Source: Flavobacteriaceae bacterium
GTDB lineage: Bacteria > Bacteroidota > Bacteroidia > Flavobacteriales > Flavobacteriaceae
DNA: 64,000 nt
Assembly (NCBI GenBank): GCA_002746415.1
Contig: NVXD01000009.1
Span: 38,273 to 102,272, forward strand
Direction: 5' to 3'
Shown: positions 1 through 11,100 of the stretch, in pieces
How the letters are laid out: every line of letters starts with the position of its first letter
Position numbering within the stretch: position 1 is the stretch's first letter
The notes under the pieces: generated by a model
Database searches by the model: none
Told to the model about the DNA's origin: nothing
The model's input: only the letters and a program-made list of their open reading frames with translations
Position numbers and translations under genes: made by a program

Positions 1-2988
1 TTTAACCCGAAGACCAATACCTTTACAAAAATCAATAAAAACAATAAAGAATACGTAGACGGACTTACCTCTGATTATTTACAGACAATATTTATAGATA
101 GTAAACAGAATGTTTGGGTTGGTAGTTGGAAAAATGGGCTATTTCTATTAAAGAATAATACAAAAAAATTTATTAACTACACCAAAGAAAACACGACTAA
201 TGGAACTTGGTCAAATTCAATACTAAGTTTTGCAGAAGATTCCAAAGGAATTATATGGATGGGTAGTCATTATGGTGGATTGGTCTCTTTTAATCCTGAC
301 ACACAGAAATTTACGCATCACGACTCCAAGCCTTTTTTGGAAAAAAACTTCCAATCACTGTTTACTAGAAAGTTAATAGTAGACGTTAATGACCAAATTT
401 GGATAGGAAGTTCTAAAGGTCTTTATAAGGTAAGTATTAAAGACGATGTTTATACCATTGAATCTTTGGATGGGTTAATGGTAGCAGCTACCAAAAAGGG
501 GATTGCCTCAAATCACATTTTATCTATATATGAATGCAGTAATGGTTTTATTTGGACAGGTACCAAGGGCTTGGGCTTATTTAAAATAAATCCCAATAAT
601 AACGATGTGCTATGGTACAACTCAGCTGATATAGGGTTAATAAATGTAGCAGGAATAACAGAAGATCAAAACGGTAATATTTGGTTAAGTGGTAATTCGG
701 GAATATTGAAGTTAGACGTTTTAACGAACAAGATTGTTAAATATACATCAGATGATGGATTGCTGTCAAATGATTTTAATTTGAATGCGAGTTTTACGGA
801 TAATGATGGAACAATTTTTTTAGGCAATTATAGAGGTGTCGATTATTTTAATCCTGAAGAAATTGAATTTAATAAAATTGAACCACCTGTTTACCTTACT
901 AATTTTAGGTTGTTTAATAAGCCAATGAATCTAAATCAAAAAAACTCACCTTTAACAAAAGTTATTTCTGAGACAGAGTCAATTGTTTTAACGAATAATC
1001 AATCTGTTTTTACAATAGATTATGTAAATGTAAATTTTACAAGACCCGAAAAAAACCAATATGCATATTATTTGGAAGGGTTCGAATCAGACTGGAATTA
1101 CGTCGGAAATAAAAGAAGTGCAACCTACACCAACCTACCTCATGGAAATTATGTTTTTAAAGTAAAATCTTCAAATAATGATGCTGTCTGGAATGAAACA
1201 CCCTTAGAATTGAATATAGTAGTTTTACCACCCTGGTGGAAAACTAAATGGGCATTGTTTCTTTATCTTATTCTATTCTTCTTAGGAATTTATTTGACCT
1301 TTCTTTTAATGAGACAAAGATTAGAAGAAAAGCAGTTAGTGCAAAGTGAACGTGCAAAAAGAATACATGAAGAAGAACTAAATAATAAGAAATTAAGGTT
1401 TTTTACCAATATAACACATGAATTTAGGACACCATTAACCCTAATAATAAATCCGCTTGAAAATGTAATTCGTGCAAAAAATCTTAGTCTTCCTAAAGAT
1501 ATTAGTTTAAAACTACAGACAGTACATAAAAATACACTAAAACTTTCTAGGCTTATCACGGAGTTAATGGATTTCAGGAAGCTTGAAATGAACAAGACAA
1601 GGGTAAAAGCTAAAAAAATTGAACTAATACATTATATCAACAACATTACCAGTTATTTTAAAGAAGAATCTTTAAGCAAGGACATATTTTTAAACGTAGA
1701 ATCTAATGTTTCATCCCTACAGGTTTGGGCAGATCCTTATATGTTGGAAAAAATTATTTTCAATATTTTATCTAACGCTTTCAAAGCTACACCTGAAGGG
1801 GGTTCAATTGTAGTCCGTATTTCATTAAAAAAGAAAAATGAATTACTACCCTTAATAAATGAGCATGAACCAGTTCAAGTGTATGAAATTAGCATTAAAG
1901 ATACCGGGCAAGGAATTAAAAAAGAAGAACTAAGCAAAATATTCGATAGATTTTATCAAATACAAAGTTTAAACAAATCATATTATGGTGGTACAGGTAT
2001 TGGTTTGGAGGTTGTTAGAAATTTTATCGAATTACACAGGGGTAAAATAGAGGTAGAAAGCGCTTTAAATAAGGGAACCATTTTCAGGGTAATTTTTGCA
2101 ATGGGCAAAAGTTATTTAGGGGAAGATGAGATTATACGTCAAGAAAAAGTTACCACGGCGCTTAAAAAAGAAAAATTTGAATATCCAGATTTAAAAAGTG
2201 ATAGTATAAGTGAAGATGATAATGAGTTTTTAAAACCTTATACTGTACTTATTGTGGAAGATGAACCAGATTTAAGAAATTATTTAAAAGAAGAGCTCAG
2301 TGATACCTATGAAGTTTTAACTGCTAATAACGGAGCTAAAGGTTTTGAAATAGCCAATAAAAGGGTTCCTGATATTATTGTAAGTGACATAATAATGCCA
2401 GAAATGAACGGATTTGATTTGTGTGCACAAATTAAAAAAGACTTAAGAACTAGTCATATTCCTGTACTATTATTAACTACAAAAACCATGACTGAAGATT
2501 GGGTAGAGGGTATAGAATCTGGTGCTGACGCCTATATGAATAAACCATTTAATATGAGGGTTCTTAAGTCTAGATTAATGCAATTGGTTACTAATAGACA
2601 ACTACTATTTAATAAATATTTTAACGGAATTTCTGAAATATCTACAAACCAAAACACAAGTGTTATAGACAAAGAATTCATACAAAAAGTTCTGAATTAT
2701 ATGGGAGAAAATCTACATGACCCAGAATTAGGGGTGGAAACATTAGCTAATCAATTCAAATTAAGTAGAAGTCAGTTCTATAGAAAAATAAAATCGTTGA
2801 CAGGACAAACTGCTAATAGTTTCCTAAGAAAAATAAGATTACAAAAGGCCAAACTAATAATTGAAAATGGAAATACTAATATAAGTGAAGTTAGTTATAA
2901 TACCGGGTTTTCTTCCCCTTCGTATTTCACAAAGTGTTTTAAGGATGAATTTGGAATCCTGCCAACAGAAGTTTGCGACAATTTTTAA
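1..2988 (+). CDS. Hybrid two-component system sensor/regulator (HTCS), 5' truncated by the window edge
   Basis: The reading frame is open from base 1, so the gene starts before the window; the ATG at 259 is internal. The visible part has, in order, beta-propeller sensor repeats (WVGSWKNGLF, IWIGSSKGLY, IWTGTKGLGLF), a Y_Y_Y domain, one membrane segment near 1240-1310, a histidine kinase core with NITHEFRTPLTL (phospho-His codon 1417-1419), an ATPase domain (DTGQGIKKEELSKIF, GGTGIGLEVV), a receiver domain (VLIVEDEPD; phospho-Asp codon 2386-2388) and a C-terminal AraC-type helix-turn-helix. This is the standard one-polypeptide Bacteroidota glycan sensor: the periplasmic propeller binds an oligosaccharide and the cytoplasmic end activates the neighbouring susC-like locus. 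Its position just upstream of the SusC/SusD pair on the same strand suggests that this is its target; that link is inference. Confidence 0.95.
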   Translation, partial: FNPKTNTFTKINKNNKEYVDGLTSDYLQTIFIDSKQNVWVGSWKNGLFLLKNNTKKFINYTKENTTNGTWSNSILSFAEDSKGIIWMGSHYGGLVSFNPDTQKFTHHDSKPFLEKNFQSLFTRKLIVDVNDQIWIGSSKGLYKVSIKDDVYTIESLDGLMVAATKKGIASNHILSIYECSNGFIWTGTKGLGLFKINPNNNDVLWYNSADIGLINVAGITEDQNGNIWLSGNSGILKLDVLTNKIVKYTSDDGLLSNDFNLNASFTDNDGTIFLGNYRGVDYFNPEEIEFNKIEPPVYLTNFRLFNKPMNLNQKNSPLTKVISETESIVLTNNQSVFTIDYVNVNFTRPEKNQYAYYLEGFESDWNYVGNKRSATYTNLPHGNYVFKVKSSNNDAVWNETPLELNIVVLPPWWKTKWALFLYLILFFLGIYLTFLLMRQRLEEKQLVQSERAKRIHEEELNNKKLRFFTNITHEFRTPLTLIINPLENVIRAKNLSLPKDISLKLQTVHKNTLKLSRLITELMDFRKLEMNKTRVKAKKIELIHYINNITSYFKEESLSKDIFLNVESNVSSLQVWADPYMLEKIIFNILSNAFKATPEGGSIVVRISLKKKNELLPLINEHEPVQVYEISIKDTGQGIKKEELSKIFDRFYQIQSLNKSYYGGTGIGLEVVRNFIELHRGKIEVESALNKGTIFRVIFAMGKSYLGEDEIIRQEKVTTALKKEKFEYPDLKSDSISEDDNEFLKPYTVLIVEDEPDLRNYLKEELSDTYEVLTANNGAKGFEIANKRVPDIIVSDIIMPEMNGFDLCAQIKKDLRTSHIPVLLLTTKTMTEDWVEGIESGADAYMNKPFNMRVLKSRLMQLVTNRQLLFNKYFNGISEISTNQNTSVIDKEFIQKVLNYMGENLHDPELGVETLANQFKLSRSQFYRKIKSLTGQTANSFLRKIRLQKAKLIIENGNTNISEVSYNTGFSSPSYFTKCFKDEFGILPTEVCDNF

Positions 2989-3064
2989 TTCATCAATTTT
3001 AATTCAGTATAGTGGACTATTTAAATTTTCCCTTTCCTAGATGAAGTTATTTTATTTTATATCT

Positions 3065-3094
3065 AACCGAAGAAATCAATTTCTTCGGTTTTTT
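3065..3094 (+). terminator. Rho-independent terminator of the HTCS gene
   Basis: A perfect 11-bp stem (3065-3075 with 3080-3090) with a TCAA loop is followed by a T-run. It lies 76 bases after the HTCS stop codon and separates the regulator from the SusC/SusD unit. Confidence 0.85.
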
Positions 3095-3368
3095 ATTAGG
3101 CAAATATTAAACCTTCAAAAATACAAGCAATTAACAGTGTTCTTTCCTTCCTAATTATATAGAATAATAACATTTTTTAAATAGCAAAATGTCATTTAAT
3201 ACACACAGTAGACCAAAACCTGTATTGATTTATATTGTTTTGTATAAAAAATGATGCACCACTATAAATTATGTAGCATAATAATATAATTCCTTTAAAA
3301 TGCTTCATTTTTTTCAACTTTTTTTATATCCCTATGCTGTTTACTCCCATAGTTTCGTCCTTAACGTT

Positions 3369-3467
3369 ATGGATAAAAAAAAATACAATTTCAATATTTT
3401 AAAAGAAATCATACTCATTATAGCACTAGTAATTTTGCTATATATAATTCTTATTTATGTTTTTTAA
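3369..3467 (+). CDS. Possible 32-residue membrane peptide upstream of susC-like gene
   Basis: ATG to TAA gives 32 residues: a short basic start (MDKKKYNFN) then an almost entirely hydrophobic stretch (IILIIALVILLYIILIYVF) that would span the membrane once. It lies alone in the 567-base gap between the HTCS terminator and the SusC gene. No clear ribosome binding site is visible, and AT-rich DNA produces such stretches by chance, so this is only a candidate. The rest of the gap (2989-3555) shows the terminator and nothing else I can name. Confidence 0.3.
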   Translation: MDKKKYNFNILKEIILIIALVILLYIILIYVF

Positions 3468-3555
3468 CAGCCAAGTTGAAAACTTAATGTCACAACAAAT
3501 GAACTAATTAAAACTCAAAAATAGTAGAACTAATTATCAACTAAACTTAATTAAT

Positions 3556-6500
3556 ATGAATTACAAACTAAAGAAAATGTTTTTTATAGCAATGATGTTC
3601 GCTAGCAGCGTCATTTTTGCTCAACAAACAGTGACGGGTACCGTCTTAGACGCCGATGGACCACTTCCAGGAGCTAATGTTTTGGTAAAGGGAAGTAATA
3701 ATGGAACTATGACAGATTTTGACGGTAAATTCACCCTCAACAATGTGTCTTCAGATGCTATTTTAGTTATTACTTATATAGGGTATTTACGAAAAGAAAC
3801 CCAGGTTAATGGGCAATTTACAATTAACGTAACATTATTGGAAGATGTTAATGCCTTAGACGAAGTTGTAATTGTTGGATATGGGAAACAAAGTAGAGCA
3901 GTTGTCACTGGTGCTGTCTCACAAATTAACGCAGACCAAATTTCCGAATTGCCAGTTAGTAGAGCAGACCAAGCCCTTCAGGGTAGAGCATCGGGTGTTA
4001 CAGTAATTAACAATGGGTCTCCAGGATCACCTCCAGTAATTAGAATTAGAGGATTAGGTACCGTAAACAGTAACCAACCTCTTACGGTAATAGATGGTGT
4101 GGTTGGTGCTAATTTAGGAGATTTAAATGCGAATGACATTGAATCTATTTCCATATTAAAAGATGCTTCTACTGCAGCAATTTATGGAGCCTTAGGAGCC
4201 AATGGAGTTATTGTTGTTACTACCAAAAAAGGAAAAGGAGGAGCACTTAAATTAAACTTTAATACTTGGGTTGGTGTTCAATCGCAAAACAAGCGTTATG
4301 ATTTATTAAATACAGATGAATACGTACAATATGCGAGAGAATTTGGACAACTACAAGACCCCGTTGCTGTTCCAGTTAGGATAACAGATCCGCAATATGC
4401 GTCTTACTTGAATACAAATACAGATTGGCAAGATGAAATTTTTCAAACTGGATTTCAGCAAAATTATAATATATCGGCTTCAGGGGGAAATGAAAACAGC
4501 AATTATTTGATGTCCTTGGGCTATTTAGAACAAGATGGTATTATTAAAGCTACAGATTATTCTCGAGTGAATTTTAGAGCGAATAGCGACTTTACCTATG
4601 GAAAGTTTAAATTAGGGGAGTCCTTTTCTGTTTCTTTTAACGATAATGTAGGTTATCCTACTGGTGGACGTTCTCAATTAGAACATGCTATTAAAATGGC
4701 TCCCTACTTTGAAGTTTACAATGCTTCTAATTTAGGAGGATATCAAGGTCCAACTTCCGGTTTAGACAATCAAGATGCTGAAAATCCAGTTCGAGGGTTA
4801 GAATTTGGAAATAGAAATTTTGGAAGTGAAAATCTTTTAGGTAATCTTTATGCATCTTATGAGCTTATTGAAGGCTTAACCTTAAAAACACAGGGAGGTA
4901 TTAATTATACGAATTCCCTATATGAGCAATTCATTCCATCTTATATAGATAATGAAAATGATGGAGGAGGGCAACACCAACAATTGTTTGCATCTATTAC
5001 TAAGAATACAACAAAGTTTGAATCATATAGTTGGACCAACAGTTTAGACTATGTAAAAACTTTTAATGAATCTCACAATTTAAATGTATTATTAGTGGGA
5101 GAGGTGCAAAATAACACTTACAAAGAAGTAAGAGCGTCTAGTACAAATGACGTATCTGATGAAATTAATCAATTAACTTTAAATAATGCCTCCCTTACTT
5201 CGAGATCTACTGAATACACTAGACAAGGATATTTAGCAAGAGTTAATTACGACTATGATAACAAGTATATTTTCGCTGCTTCCATAAGAGCGGATGCTTC
5301 ATCAAGATTTGGTAAAGATAGTAGATGGGGAACTTTTCCATCAGTAGCTTTAGGTTGGAATGTTGCAAAAGAAGAATTTTTAATTAATTCCTCTATATCC
5401 AATTTAAAATTAAGAGGTTCTTGGGGGGTAACTGGTAATGATGCAATAGGAGACTATAGATATAGTTCATCATTAACAAGTAACTACAATTATCCATTTG
5501 GCGCTAATGAAGCTCTAGGAGTAGGTACCACAGCAACTGGTCCTGCAGATTCTACTCTAAAATGGGAAGAGACATCCATGACAAATATTGGGGTTGATTT
5601 AGGTTTTTTAAACAATAGCTTAAATTTTGCTTTTGAATATTATAAAAATAAGTCTGATGATTTATTAATGAATGAGCCATTGCCTCCTTCTATGATTATT
5701 CATAACAATAGTGTTACCAGAAATATTGGATCAGTAGAGACGAGTGGTTTTGAAATGGTTATTGGTTATAACGATTATGAAGGTGACTTTACTTGGGGTG
5801 TTAATTTCAATATGGGTACCTCTAAAAACGAAGTTCTTAATTTAGGTGCAACCGAGGCTATATTTGGCGGTGGGTTTGAAAATCAAAACATAACAAGGAC
5901 TATTGTAGGAGAGCCAATGTTTCATTTCTACGGATACGAAACGGATGGAATTTTTCAAACACAAGGGGAAATTGATTCTTATGCAACTCAAAATAATGTA
6001 GCGCCAGGAGATATTAGATTTAAAGACACCAATGAAGATGGAGTCATTGATGCGGACGATAGAACTATCATTGGAAACCCTTTTCCTGATTTCACATTTG
6101 GTTTATCAACTAATGCAAAGTACAAGAATTTCGATTTTTCTATGTTCTGGTCAGGAATGACAGGAAATGAAATTTACAACACCAACATATATGACTTAGA
6201 AGGGATGACAAGATTGTTTAATTCTGGAACGGCTGTCTTAAATAGATGGACCGGTGAAGGAACTTCCAATACCGTTCCTCGTGCTTTTGGAGCACCTTCA
6301 AATGTAAATGTTTCAGATAGATTTGTTGAAGATGGGTCCTTCGCAAGACTTAAAAACTTGTCCATTGGATATAAAATACCACTTAGTAGTGATGTTGTTT
6401 CTAAGTTAAGGATATATATAAGTGGACAAAATCTTATTACTATTTCTGATTACTCTGGATTAGATGCAGAAATAGGGTTCTTTAATCCTAATAACCAAAA

Positions 6501-6579
6501 TAATGGGTCAATGGGAATAGACAGGGGAAATTACCCAACACCAAAAACATACACTGTTGGACTTCAAATGTCATTTTAA
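3556..6579 (+). CDS. SusC/RagA-type TonB-dependent outer-membrane transporter
   Basis: The 1007-residue product has a Sec signal peptide ending at VIFAQ, an N-terminal carboxypeptidase-regulatory-like domain (TVTGTVLDADGPLPGANVLVKG), a TonB-box-like LDEVVIVGYGKQ, a plug domain (LQGRASGVTVI, IRIRGLGTVN, SISILKDASTAAIYG, GVIVVTTKKGK) and a long C-terminal beta-barrel ending in aromatic-rich TYTVGLQMSF. Length and order match SusC proteins, which import oligosaccharides together with a SusD lipoprotein. The susD-like gene follows after 23 bases, so the two are surely co-transcribed. The substrate cannot be read from the sequence. The start follows from the signal peptide. Confidence 0.97.
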   Translation: MNYKLKKMFFIAMMFASSVIFAQQTVTGTVLDADGPLPGANVLVKGSNNGTMTDFDGKFTLNNVSSDAILVITYIGYLRKETQVNGQFTINVTLLEDVNALDEVVIVGYGKQSRAVVTGAVSQINADQISELPVSRADQALQGRASGVTVINNGSPGSPPVIRIRGLGTVNSNQPLTVIDGVVGANLGDLNANDIESISILKDASTAAIYGALGANGVIVVTTKKGKGGALKLNFNTWVGVQSQNKRYDLLNTDEYVQYAREFGQLQDPVAVPVRITDPQYASYLNTNTDWQDEIFQTGFQQNYNISASGGNENSNYLMSLGYLEQDGIIKATDYSRVNFRANSDFTYGKFKLGESFSVSFNDNVGYPTGGRSQLEHAIKMAPYFEVYNASNLGGYQGPTSGLDNQDAENPVRGLEFGNRNFGSENLLGNLYASYELIEGLTLKTQGGINYTNSLYEQFIPSYIDNENDGGGQHQQLFASITKNTTKFESYSWTNSLDYVKTFNESHNLNVLLVGEVQNNTYKEVRASSTNDVSDEINQLTLNNASLTSRSTEYTRQGYLARVNYDYDNKYIFAASIRADASSRFGKDSRWGTFPSVALGWNVAKEEFLINSSISNLKLRGSWGVTGNDAIGDYRYSSSLTSNYNYPFGANEALGVGTTATGPADSTLKWEETSMTNIGVDLGFLNNSLNFAFEYYKNKSDDLLMNEPLPPSMIIHNNSVTRNIGSVETSGFEMVIGYNDYEGDFTWGVNFNMGTSKNEVLNLGATEAIFGGGFENQNITRTIVGEPMFHFYGYETDGIFQTQGEIDSYATQNNVAPGDIRFKDTNEDGVIDADDRTIIGNPFPDFTFGLSTNAKYKNFDFSMFWSGMTGNEIYNTNIYDLEGMTRLFNSGTAVLNRWTGEGTSNTVPRAFGAPSNVNVSDRFVEDGSFARLKNLSIGYKIPLSSDVVSKLRIYISGQNLITISDYSGLDAEIGFFNPNNQNNGSMGIDRGNYPTPKTYTVGLQMSF

Positions 6580-6602
6580 TCAAAACTTAAACATTAATAA
6601 AG

Positions 6603-8078
6603 ATGAATTATAAAAAAATACTATCAGCTTTAATTCTAGGTTCAGCAATTGTAAGTTCATGTGTTGAAGATTTAGAATTAACGAACCCTAATGAACTATC
6701 CCCAGATACTTTTTTCAAAAATGAAGTACAGTTTCAGTCTGCTGTAAATGCTATTTACGCCCCTTTACAATCAAGAGGTTTATTTGCCAGGCATATGTTT
6801 TTTATGCACGATAATATGTCGCAAGAAAATGCAGGAAACCCTCAATTAGAAGCAGATAAAAGGCAATATATGGAGTTTACCTTTGACCCATCACATGGTG
6901 CTATTGGTCAGTATTGGGAACAATGTTATAGAGGTATAAATAAAGCTAATTTTGTGCTTGACAATGTCGAAAATGCAGAAGGCGTTTCCGATACAAATAA
7001 AAAAACAATGGCTGGTGAAGCCAGGTTTTTAAGAGCATACTATTATTTCTTGTTAGCATCACGTTTTGGTGGGGTACTGCTTTATGAAACTGCAACTTTA
7101 GAACCTGCTCCCAGAGCTTCAGTCGAACAAGTGTGGGATTTAGTAATTTCCGATTTAACAATAGCCGCAAATGATTTACCTGCAAAAGGAGACAACGACC
7201 TAGGTAGAGCAACTTCAGGAGCTGCTTCAGCTTTGTTAGGTAAGGTTCATTTAATGAACGGAAATTATGCAGAAGCAAAATCTGCTTTTGCTCCTGTAAT
7301 GAATGGTACGTACTCTCTTGAGGCTAATTACTATGACAATTTTATGGAAGAAACAGAACATGGATCTGAATCTATTTTTGAAGTGGTAATGTCATCTCAA
7401 TACGGAGGAACCAATTGGGATGGAAATGCTACAGGTGTAAATGAAATTACATTTAGAAGTCAAGAATATGGTTTGGTTTGGTTTAACGTATACCCATCAG
7501 ACATGCTGTTAGATGAATATGAAATTGGTGATCCAAGATATCAAGATAATTTTTACTCCAACGGCGATATTTTAGATCCAAATAACACCGCAGTTCCTGC
7601 TGATATTCCTTTAGGAAGAAGAGCAGCTTGGAAAAAGTATGAGCAGTATTATAAACAAGCAAGTTCAGATACCGAATCTGGTATAAACTTTAAAGTAATT
7701 AGGTATGCCGATGTGTTATTGATGATGGCAGAAATTGAAAATGAATTAGGTAATGCAAGTGTAGCTATAGATTACTTAAACCAAGTAAGAAGCAGACCCT
7801 CTACAAATATGCCACATTATGGAACGCCAGTAATGGACACAGCAGGTTATCCTGTTGGTTCAAAAGAAGACATATTTAAATCAATAGTTCATGAACGAAT
7901 GGTTGAATTGCCTGGTGAACAAGTAAGACTAAATGATATTTTAAGATGGGGTCTGTCGAATGACATTCTTGTGCCTGCCGGTTTTAAAACAGGGACTCAT
8001 GAATTGTTGCCGATTCCACAAGGCGAAATTGATACTAACCCTGAGGTAAGCGTTGAAAACCAAAACCCGGGTTATTAA
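6603..8078 (+). CDS. SusD/RagB-type glycan-binding outer-membrane lipoprotein
   Basis: The 491-residue product begins with a lipoprotein signal with lipobox ending at Cys20 (GSAIVSSC), then the SusD N-terminal pattern (LTNPNELSPDTFF, QFQSAVNAIYAPLQSRG), the TPR-like middle (AGEARFLRAYYYFLL) and the C-terminal SusD domain (RYADVLLMMAEIENELG, ERMVELPGEQVRLNDILRWG, LLPIPQGEIDTNPE). SusD proteins cap the SusC barrel and capture glycan at the cell surface. It pairs with the SusC gene directly upstream. Nothing in it is unusual. Confidence 0.97.
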   Translation: MNYKKILSALILGSAIVSSCVEDLELTNPNELSPDTFFKNEVQFQSAVNAIYAPLQSRGLFARHMFFMHDNMSQENAGNPQLEADKRQYMEFTFDPSHGAIGQYWEQCYRGINKANFVLDNVENAEGVSDTNKKTMAGEARFLRAYYYFLLASRFGGVLLYETATLEPAPRASVEQVWDLVISDLTIAANDLPAKGDNDLGRATSGAASALLGKVHLMNGNYAEAKSAFAPVMNGTYSLEANYYDNFMEETEHGSESIFEVVMSSQYGGTNWDGNATGVNEITFRSQEYGLVWFNVYPSDMLLDEYEIGDPRYQDNFYSNGDILDPNNTAVPADIPLGRRAAWKKYEQYYKQASSDTESGINFKVIRYADVLLMMAEIENELGNASVAIDYLNQVRSRPSTNMPHYGTPVMDTAGYPVGSKEDIFKSIVHERMVELPGEQVRLNDILRWGLSNDILVPAGFKTGTHELLPIPQGEIDTNPEVSVENQNPGY

Positions 8079-8106
8079 TAGTAATAATAAGTTAGAGTTA
8101 GTTTTA

Positions 8107-8141
8107 GAAAATGGTATGTCTTTTTAAGATATGCCATTTTT
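8107..8141 (+). terminator. Probable terminator or attenuator after susD-like gene
   Basis: An AAATGGTAT/ATGCCATTT stem (one G-U pair) closes over a T-rich loop and ends in T residues. It lies between the SusD stop and the next gene and may reduce rather than stop read-through. Confidence 0.5.
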
Positions 8142-8193
8142 GCCATTGAGCTATTATTAAAACATTAGTAATAATTAATAAAGTACGAGCTAT

Positions 8194-11100
8194 ATGAAAA
8201 GAATAATACTATTACTAGCAAATGTTTTACTTATTGGTTGTTTAAAAAAAGAAAACAATACTAATCAAAAAATATTTACTACCATAGCTTCAACATATTC
8301 AGGAATACATTTTAGTAATGATTTAACAGAAAACGATAGTTTAAATTATTTCACTTATGGTTATATGTATATGGGTGGAGGCGTCGCTGTTGGAGATCTA
8401 AATAACGATGGGCTTGTTGATCTTTATTTTACTGGCAATATGGTAAAAAACAAGCTGTACTTAAATAAAGGGGAATTAAAATTTGAAGAAATATCAAAAA
8501 TATCTGGCGTTGAAGGTGATTTACGTTGGATGACGGGAGTGACGATGGCTGATGTTAATCAAGATAAAAAATTAGATATATATGTTAGTGTTTCAGGCCT
8601 TGGAGGAAACAAAAAAAACTTACTATATATCAATCAAGGGAATAATCAAAATGGTATTCCAATATTTAAGGAAGAAGCGGAAACATATGGTATTGCAGAC
8701 GCCGGACAATCTACACAATCTACTTTTTTCGACTATGACTTAGATGGAGATTTAGATTTGTATGTGGCAAATTATCCTATTACAAATTTTGATAACCCTG
8801 CATTTTATTATGCAAATGAAATAAGAACCATAAAATGGAAAAATTCTGATCATTTGTATAAAAATAACGGTGACAATACCTTTAGTGATGTAACGGAAGA
8901 AGCCGGTTTATTAAGTCACGGATTAAGTTTAAGCGCCACTGTTGGCGATTTAAATAATGATGGCTATCCTGATCTATATGTTTCTAATGATTTTGCAAGC
9001 CCAGACTATATGTATTTCAACAATGGGGATGGAACATTTACAGAAAAATCACAAGAACAAACCAAACACACTGCATTCTATGGCATGGGTGTAGACATAG
9101 CCGATTTTAACAACGACGGATTATTAGATATGGCTCAAATGGACATGACACCCGAAGACAATAGGAGGTCTAAAGCAAATATGGGGAGTATGAACCCACA
9201 AAACTTTAAAGACATGCTTAATTCTGGCTTGCATTCACAATACATGAAAAACACCCTTCAATTAAATAATGGGTTAAACAAAAAAGGCTATCCTATTTAT
9301 AGCGATATAGCATACATAGCTGGAGTAGCAAATACCGATTGGAGTTGGTCTAGCTTATTTGCAGATTTAGATAATGACGGTTTTAAGGATCTATATATAA
9401 CAAACGGAACTAGAAGAGATATCAACAACAAAGACTATTTTAAAGAGATACAGGCAGGCAAAAATTATTTTTCAGAGAAAAAAGAGGAAAACAATCAGTT
9501 AAAGTGGGTAGAAGAAATGCCTTCAGAGCGCATAGACAATTACATGTTTAAAAACAATGGCGACCTTACTTTTTCTAAAGTAAATAATGATTGGGGAATT
9601 GAATATAAAGGGTTTTCAAATGGAGCAGTTTATGCAGATCTAGATAATGATGGAGATTTAGAAATGATTATGAATAATATTGATGATAAAGCCACTGTAT
9701 TTAAAAATCACACATCGGAGATCGGACTACATAATTATTTGCAAATAGCTTTTAAAGGAGAAAAAAAGAATGTCTTTGGTATAGGAGCAAAAGTTACGCT
9801 ATATCATAATACCAAAAGTCAGTATCAAGAATTAACACTGACACGTGGATTTCAATCATCAGTTAGTCCAAACATGCATTTTGGATTAGGTACCGCTAAG
9901 AAAGTAGATTCTTTAAAAATACAGTGGCCAGATGGGAAACAACAAATGATAGAGAACATAGCCTCCAATAAAAAGCTAATTGTTAATTATCTAGATGCCA
10001 GTAATCTATTGAAAAAAAATAAATCAAACCTACAAATGCTGGTAGATGTTACTTCTAATGCTGGTATTTTTTTTAAACATCAAGAAAATAGGTATGACGA
10101 TTATAGAAATGAAGTTCTCTTACCTCATGAAACCTCAAAACTAGGACCAGCGTTGACTGCTGCAGATGTAAACGGCGATGGTTTAGATGATTTTTATATT
10201 GGAGGGGCGCATCAACAAAGCGGAGCTTTATTTATACAACAAAAAGATGGTTCATTTCTATCTACCAATAAAAAATTGTGGGATAGAGATAAAATACATG
10301 AGGATACCGATGCTACTTTTTTTGACGCAAACGGAGATGGTGCAAAAGATTTATATATCGTAAGTGGTGGTAATGAATTTATAAGTAATCAGTCTCCTTT
10401 ACAAGATAGATTATACTTAAATGATGGGACTGGTAATTTTAGTAAAAGTAATAATGCATTGCCTAAAATGTTAACAAGTGGCGGATGTGTTTCCTCAGCA
10501 GATTTTGATGGTGATGGTGATTTAGATTTGTTTGTGGGAGGTAGATTAGTGCCTGGTAAATACCCCGAACCTCCTAGAAGCTATTTATTAGAAAACAAAA
10601 GTAATAAGGGTTTAATTCAATTTGTAGATGTAACCAAAAAATTAGCTCCAGACCTATTGCAACCTGGACTAGTTACTAGTTCTTCATGGGTCGATGTTAA
10701 CAATGACGGAAACGTAGATTTACTCATAGCTGGTGAATGGATGCCTATAATGTATTTTAACAATAAAGGAGGGAAGCTTATAAACGAAACACAAAATAGT
10801 GGTCTACAACAGTATACAGGATGGTGGTTTAGTTTAACCCCAGGAGATTTTGATAATGATGGTGATGTAGATTTTATTGTGGGCAATCTTGGTTTAAATT
10901 ATAAGTACCAAGCCACAAAAGAAAACACCTTTGATATTTTTCTTGATGATTTTGATAAAAATGGAAAAAAAGATATTGTTTTAAGTTATTATAACGATGG
11001 TGTGCAGTTTCCATTGAGAGGAAGATCCTGTTCTTCCGAACAAATTCCTGGCATTAAAAAGAAATTTAAAGGATATGACGAATTTTCCGTTGCAAATATT

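Noticed and set aside
259..259. ATG at 259 as the start of the hybrid two-component gene
   Set aside because: The frame is open and codes for propeller repeats all the way to base 1, so this methionine is internal.
6946..7278. 110-residue minus-strand frame inside the susD-like gene
   Set aside because: It is fully inside a recognised gene on the other strand and its composition is that of antisense read-through.
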